Assembly (NCBI RefSeq): GCF_043290135.1
Contig: NC_134700.1
Span: 164,019,272-164,083,271 of the forward strand
Length of the DNA stretch: 64,000 bases
Reading direction: 5' to 3'
DNA from: Rhipicephalus microplus
Taxonomy: Eukaryota; Arthropoda; Arachnida; Ixodida; Ixodidae
The position numbers and the translations under genes were made by a program. The notes beneath the pieces are model-generated. The model ran no database searches. It was given only the letters and a program-made list of their open reading frames with translations, and had not been told where the DNA came from. Shown in pieces: positions 59,138 through 64,000 of the stretch (positions are counted from its first letter, which is position 1; each line of letters opens with the position of its first letter).

Positions 59138-59403
59138 CTGATGTGACCGAGGAGTGGTGCACAGGCGGTCACCCAGGCGCCGGGGAAGGAGAACCCTTGC
59201 GAAGCTTCTTGACGACACAAACACACAATTTATTTACATATTTACGATACTTGGCAAACTCGGTAAGTACACTCGCCTTTTTATGGCACATGAGAGGGCG
59301 AGCGATTGATTGATATGTGGAGTTTAGCGTGGCAAAACCACCATATAATTATGAGAGACGCCAGAGGGCCAGCGAAGGCCAGAAAGAGAGAGGGTGAGCA
59401 CCA
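59138..59403 (-). repeat. LTR of a second Ty3-like family, minus orientation
   Basis: The reverse complement matches the plus-strand LTR at 59843-60029: GTGCTC start, TCTCATG, AAATATGTAAATAAATTG, GTGTCGTCAA, CTCCTCGGTCAC end. A 57-bp SINE fragment interrupts it at 59306-59362. Confidence 0.7.
59306..59362 (-). mobile_element. Severely 5'-truncated SINE (57 bp)
   Basis: Only the TTGATTGATATGTGGAGTTT...ATGAGAGACGCC part of the Ruka-like 3' end remains. A 13-bp duplication with one mismatch (AGAGGGCGAGCGA) flanks it at 59293-59305 and 59363-59375, proving an insertion event and not just decay. Confidence 0.85.
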
Positions 59404-59404
59404 G

Positions 59405-59741
59405 ACGTAAAAAGGAAGCTGCAGCTGATGATTTGGAAATGAAGCGATTGAGGCTTGAGCTTCGCAGTGTCCTGGCGAAACATGCCGGTGGTCAGGTCGC
59501 AGTAAAAGAAAAGAATCAAGAGAAACCAGGCACAATAAACTTGAAAGGCGTGGTTGAGTTAGCTGCTGAGTGTGGCGTCCGTTGCCGGTCGGAGATGACA
59601 GGTTTCCCAAGCATCACAGAATGTCAAGATGACTCAGTCGTAAAGGAAGGCGTTTCTCGGCTTGGGACAGATGAGATACCTCCGGCTGAGCAGAGAGGGA
59701 GTGCAGATGCACCGGCTAAACCAGAAAGCATAGAGCCGTAG
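59405..59741 (+). pseudogene. gag-like coiled-coil fragment
   Basis: The open frame has an Arg/Lys/Glu/Leu-rich start (EMKRLRLELRSVLAKHAGG) like the helical gag segment of tick Ty3-type elements, and then an acidic, Pro-rich tail. It lies between the two inverted LTRs and has no zinc knuckle. Assignment is tentative. Confidence 0.4.
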
Positions 59742-59842
59742 GTGCTATTCTTAGCAGATAGCGATGTAGATGGGCAGGATAGCTGAACTAGAATTGTCAG
59801 TTGGGTAGCATACGATGCTAAAGCAGAATGCGTTGAATCAAA

Positions 59843-60029
59843 TGTGCTCTTTATCTGGGCCTCGCTTGGGCCAGTGGTGTCTCATGTAATGGCGCGTTTC
59901 GACGCCTAGTATATAGAACTCCTGCAAATATGTAAATAAATTGTTTGTGTCGTCAAAAAGCCTCCCAAGAGTTCCTCCTGTCCCGGCGGCTAGGTGTCCA
60001 CTTGTTGCCCACTCCTCGGTCACGTCGAC
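59843..60029 (+). repeat. LTR of the second Ty3-like family, plus orientation
   Basis: Starts TGTGCTCTTTATC and ends CTCCTCGGTCACGTCGAC, directly followed by a primer-site sequence. Inverted relative to 59138-59403. Confidence 0.7.
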
Positions 60030-60047
60030 TGGTGGCAGCGGTGACAT
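60030..60047 (+). other. Primer binding site (second Ty3-like family)
   Basis: TGGTGGCAGCGGTGACAT immediately follows the LTR; the TGG start fits a tRNA 3' end. Confidence 0.55.
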
Positions 60048-60124
60048 CCGGTTGGATTCTTTCATGGTGCCGATGCCGGTGAGAGCCCACTGTCCGTACA
60101 GATTATACCAGGTGTCTTGGTTAG

Positions 60125-60595
60125 ATGGTGATGTCTTTCCAAAGGAGTAGATTGGTTGGTGCTTTGGGAAGGCAGCGTTTATTGAGGTACCTTCACGGCA
60201 GCTTGAGCAACGGAAGTCTGCACTGGGCGACCTTGGATTTGAACAAGTTAAAAAAACTGAATTTAGTGCGTTTGGGCGAGGAGCTCAGTATTGACGTGGC
60301 AAGTGTACATGGGAAGCCGCATTTAATACAGGTAATCAAGGATTCCGGAGTGGACAAGGAAAGGCTTTGCGATTGTTGGGAGCCTATCCCAATCATGCTA
60401 ATAAAGAAACCAGGACCAAACTCTAAGCAGACATTAAGAGAGGCAGCGAGCAAAGCATTAATATATGATGAAGCTCCCAATGGGTGGAAACTAAGCAGGA
60501 GGAGCATCATCTATATAGGAAAGGGGGACAAAGCCGATATAAACAACTGCCGTCCTATAACAGTGGCATCAGTAGTTTACTGGCTGGTGATCTAG
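60125..60595 (+). pseudogene. Chimeric frame: gag N-terminus fused in frame to LINE reverse transcriptase
   Basis: 156 codons stay open. The first part (LDLNKLKKLNLVRLGEELSIDV...LIQVIKDSGV, about 60235-60390) resembles the SAP-like N-terminal domain of tick Ty3-type gag. The second part (IMLIKKPGPNSKQTLREA, then GWKLSRRSIIYIGKGDKADINNCRPITV) is LINE reverse transcriptase. The join is near 60393 and comes from a LINE inserted in gag. The upstream ATG is chance. Function is not implied. Confidence 0.55.
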
Positions 60596-62642
60596 AAAGC
60601 AAAGGAAAGACTACAGACATGGGTGGAGAAGAGGGGGGTGGGGCTGGGAGAACAACAAAATGGGTTCCGTGAAGGGAGGAGGTTGGAGGACAATCTGTTT
60701 TCGTAGGTGAAGTATATCGAAATAGCGGAAAAAGAACACAGTCCCCGGTGGCTGGCATTTCTAGATATTAAAGTAGCTTACGGTAGTGTGATTCAAAAAG
60801 ACTTGTGGGGAATACTTGACACACTAGATGTGGAAGATGGAATAACTAATCTTCTAAAGGATGTCTATAAAAGTAACAAGAGAGTTATCAAATGGGAAAA
60901 ACAGGCATCTGAACCTATAGAGATACAACGTGGGCTTCGAAAGAGATGTCCCTTGTCGCCTTTGTTATTTATGCTGTATCTCCAGAGACTAGAAGCCAAA
61001 TAGAGGGGAGTCAACTCTGCTTAAGCCTTTATTTTGCTAAGAAAAGAAAACATACTGAACAGTCATTATCAGCATTGATGTATGTAGATGATATAGTATT
61101 AATAGCCGACAACAAGGAAGATCTGCAGGGATTGATAGACATCTGTGGTAACGAGTGAGATAGGTTAAATTTGAAGTTCAGCAGGTAAAAATTGGTAGTC
61201 ATGATTTTTAATGATAACAAGGGCAGTGAGCATAGGATACAGAAAGCCACGCTAGAAATAATGGATAATTGCAAATACCTGGGCGTATGGATAATTAATG
61301 GGGCTGAGTATCTAACAGATCACGAAAGATACGTAATGACAAAGGGCACCAGGAATGCAGATGTAATGAAAGAAAAGGCACTGTGGAACTACAATAGGTA
61401 TGACGTTGTGAGAGGGATTTGAAAAGGTGTCATGGTCCCGGCTTTGACGTTCGGCAATGTGGTCTTGTGCATGAAATCAGAAGTTCAAGTAAGATTGGAA
61501 ATTAAACAACATGGCGTAGGTAGACTTGCTTTAGGTGCACACGGGAATACCTCGAATCAGGGGGTATAGGAAGACGTGGGATGCACATCGTTTGAGTGCA
61601 GGGAAGCTAGGAGCAAGATGAAATTTGAGGAGCGATTGAGAAAAATGGGGGACGAGCGTTGAGCTAGGAAATTTTTCAGTCACTCGTACATGAAGAATCT
61701 CGATACTCAGTAAAACCGAAAGTTGGGCGAGTTGGTGATAGTTCATGATTACAAATAAGCAGCGCACGACGTTTTACAAAAGAGAGACGATAGGGACACC
61801 GCTGCACTCTCAACTAGTTTATTCCGTAAAAGAACTTGGTTAATATACAACAAGTTCGAAGTTGGTTTTTTAGAAAATACGTTGTCATTGTAGCTCGAGG
61901 TACACCGTCTTGTTGTATATTAACCAAGTTCTTTTACGGAATAAACTAGTTGAGAGTGCAGCGGTGTCCCTATCGTCTCTCTTTTGTAAAACGTCGTGCG
62001 CTGCTTATTTGTAATCATGAATCTCGATACTAAATCAAAGAAACGAACTCGAAAATTGTCACGCAAGTATTTAGACAACAGCAGAATACCAAGCTAAAAG
62101 GAAGCATCGGTTACGAAGAAGGTGAAGGAAACCCAAGGGGATGTGTGGAAGATGGAAAATCTTACGAAATTATCACTGGAGACCTACACAAACTTTTAAG
62201 CAGGAAATTTGAAGAGAAAAGATCTACGACGATTCTCGGGGTATTCGTCTGCTATTTGAGGCTAGAACTGGAGTATTGCGGACCAAGACATGCCGAGGAA
62301 AATACGAAGGCACAGCCACGGTATGTAGTGCGTGTGGAGAAGAGGAGGAAACGGCTGAACATTTGATAATGTTCTGTGAAGGGCTCCGCCCTATAGTCGA
62401 AGATAATGATGCGGAATTTTTCAGAGCATTGGGGTTTATGAATAGTGAAGGCAAAATAGGCTTTAAATGGGTAGAAATAACCAGGAGGAGGCTAACTGAT
62501 TAGTGGCTACAACCGAGGCGCGAGTGAAATTCAATCTCTAAACACACAGCGATAGTAGTTAACCTTATGGCTAGGTGGCGTAAGCCATCACCCGATCTAA
62601 AAGGCATAGCCTAATACATCCATCCATCCATTCATCCACTTC
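60395..62642 (+). pseudogene. 5'-truncated LINE (reverse transcriptase and CCHC tail), multiply broken
   Basis: Motifs in order: YIGKGDKADINNCRPIT, QNGFREGRRLEDNLF, WLAFLDIKVAYGSV, GLRKRCPLSPLLFMLYLQ and MYVDDIVLIADN (VDD where ADD is usual). Then ATLEIMDNCKYLGVW, VMVPALTFGNVVLC, and a CCHC finger CSACGEEEETAEHLIMFC (about 62317-62370). Stops and frameshifts occur throughout. The 3' end has GGTGGCGTAAGCCATCACCC and an ATCC-repeat tail (62618-62642). A hairpin element splits it at 61708-62018. There is no RNase H in the visible part. The clade is not assigned. Confidence 0.8.
61695..62031 (+). mobile_element. Hairpin retroposon-like element 3 with perfect 112-bp arms
   Basis: Flanked by the 13-bp duplication GAATCTCGATACT (61695-61707, 62019-62031). 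The head 61708-61742 contains TTGGGCGAGTTGGT and ATAGTT. Arms 61743-61854 and 61909-62020 are identical inverted copies over 112 bp, with a 54-bp loop. The right arm runs one to two bases into the duplication. It lies inside the LINE, so it is younger than it. The identical arms suggest a recent insertion or arm-to-arm correction. Confidence 0.85.
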
Positions 62643-62979
62643 TATTCATGCTCTCGTGTTGCATTCACTCTTCGCACGCTTCCTCTTTTACCGATAGTCT
62701 GTGTGCTTCGAGTATCAGCGACGAAGACAAGGCGGTGGAGCGGAGGACTCGGAAAATGGCTGCAGTGCTTCCTCAACCTCTTTACATAACGATCAACTGG
62801 GGAACATTTACGGTGAGAGAGATAGAAAGAGAAATAAAGGCTTAACGATACAGAAAAGCTGAGAGGTCGGCCTGAATCATAGCCTGCTAGTCAGCGTTAG
62901 GGAGGGGTGGGGGTGGAAAAGAACGTAGAGAGAAGACAATGATGAGGAGGAAGATGGTGGTGAAGCAAGCCCTTGAATA

Positions 62980-64000
62980 AATTTATAGTCGATTTTGTCG
63001 AATTCTGTACATTTTAAAAACTTGGTCAGCGTTTTTAGAATATAGCCCTGATGAAACGGTGGTGGTCCCAACAGATATTTTTTGGAAACTTGGTGCTTGG
63101 TACATTTCATAGAGATGGTGGCCATGAAATTCCTTTGCGGAATATATTTGGGTAGACGCAAAAGAGTTGTTCAATCGTCTTGGAGGTGCTGCAGGCCTTA
63201 CAATTGGGGCTGTGTACACGGCCGTAACGCATAGGTAACGACGAGTAAACGCCACACCTAATGGCAACCAGTGCAATAAGCTTGTACTGCACCTTTTCAT
63301 GACTAGCGGTAATCTAACTTGCATATCTGGGTCGAGTTTTTCAAGATGGCGCTGATGGTAACTTCGTATAAAGCAATATGCTGCTGGAGTTTTTTTTAAA
63401 GGAACGTATACACAACAGAGTTAGTATCCGGTCGTGAAAACGAAATAGTCAACATTGCGGCGTTTTCGTGAGCCATTTTTGCCTCCGCATCGGCTTGCTT
63501 GTTTCTTCGTTGGGCACATTGTCTTAGAATCTACTGATAGCTTATACGATGGCCCCTTTCCAGGGCTACATCGTGTAATTCAGCACTTTCTCAGCAGGGA
63601 GATAATAAGGCCTCCATTTGGGCACCGAATTTATGGCTTTATGCTGGTTTAGAATCACAAAGTATAGTCAAGCTGCAAGGAGGCTCCGTCAATCTATAAC
63701 GAATTACATTGCGGATGGCCACAATCTTTGCCGCCGTTGATGTTATTCGATGGTCTAGACGAAAGCGTTCGCTAGTATTTAGACTTAGTATGACGAACGC
63801 CGCTGTTGAAGCAGTGGGTCGCACAGACCCGTCAGTAAACACATGTGTGGAAGAGGCATATTTTGTAGATATAAACGATAACGTAAGTTGTTTTAGGCCA
63901 CATAAGGGCAAACGCGATTTTCTGTCCATTCCTGGAATAGATAGGCGCACATCAGGTCTTGATAACGTTCATGCTGGTGCCTCTAACTTTCACCGGAGCA
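62980..64000 (-). pseudogene. LINE with RNase H (I/R1-type), decayed and cut by the window edge
   Basis: From the right, the minus strand encodes RNase H: HVFTDGSVRPTASTAAFVI, then ITSTAAKIVAI and LTILCDSKPA. Farther on, LIALVAIRCGVYSSL and a finger-like CKACSTSKTIEQLFC appear at about 63150-63270. The expected catalytic Glu in TAAE is Lys (codon at 63726-63728). Stops lie between the domains. The N-terminal endonuclease and reverse transcriptase would lie beyond the window. Confidence 0.7.

Overview
This is a eukaryotic window dominated by repeats. The best fit is an ixodid (hard) tick, probably a metastriate genus such as Rhipicephalus, Dermacentor, Hyalomma or Amblyomma. The main clue is a recurrent tRNA-derived SINE whose sequence and layout match what I remember of the tick Ruka family. 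Supporting clues are several non-LTR retrotransposon families, Ty3-type LTR elements and many tetranucleotide microsatellites embedded in dispersed repeats. The genus is inferred, not searched. I find no complete host gene. One 217-bp stretch with splice signals (43801-44017) is the best candidate host exon, and a GC-rich island (about 39400-40280) is a weaker host candidate.

Layout. 1-7.1 kb: a dispersed repeat with a (CTGT)n tract, then a nearly full-length CR1/L2-type LINE (tandem 5' monomers carrying TATA boxes, ORF1 with a 2A-like motif, frameshifted ORF2, 3' tail), a SINE sitting six bases after the ORF2 stop codon, and a second LINE 3' end on the minus strand that holds another SINE. 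9-11 kb: a duplicated repeat with a large (CCAT)n array between the copies. 12-13.5 kb and 21.3-22.1 kb: two copies of a composite repeat made of (TATC)n plus about 146-bp monomers, one of them interrupted by a 331-bp MITE-like insert. 15-16 kb: a second copy of the first repeat, carrying a hairpin insertion. 17-33 kb: LINE 3' fragments, SINEs, a MITE, an old LTR-element remnant on the minus strand and a second hairpin element. 33-47 kb: old SINE, hAT-like and CR1 fragments, purine-rich minisatellite-like DNA and the candidate exon. 47.2-53.3 kb: a complete but dead Ty3/gypsy element with about 238-bp LTRs. 59.1-62.6 kb: two LTRs of another Ty3-like family in inverted orientation, gag fragments, and a LINE inserted into gag that itself carries a hairpin element with perfect 112-bp arms. 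63-64 kb: a LINE with RNase H on the minus strand, running off the window edge.

The most unusual signal is a family of three hairpin (foldback) insertions. They share a short head that resembles a tRNA D-arm or pol III A box, but their inverted-repeat arms differ in sequence. Two have target-site duplications. The second notable item is the 5' LINE, which combines tandem promoter-like monomers, a 2A-like peptide and an ORF1/ORF2 boundary made of one in-frame TGA. Long stretches in which I recognise no gene are listed as such.
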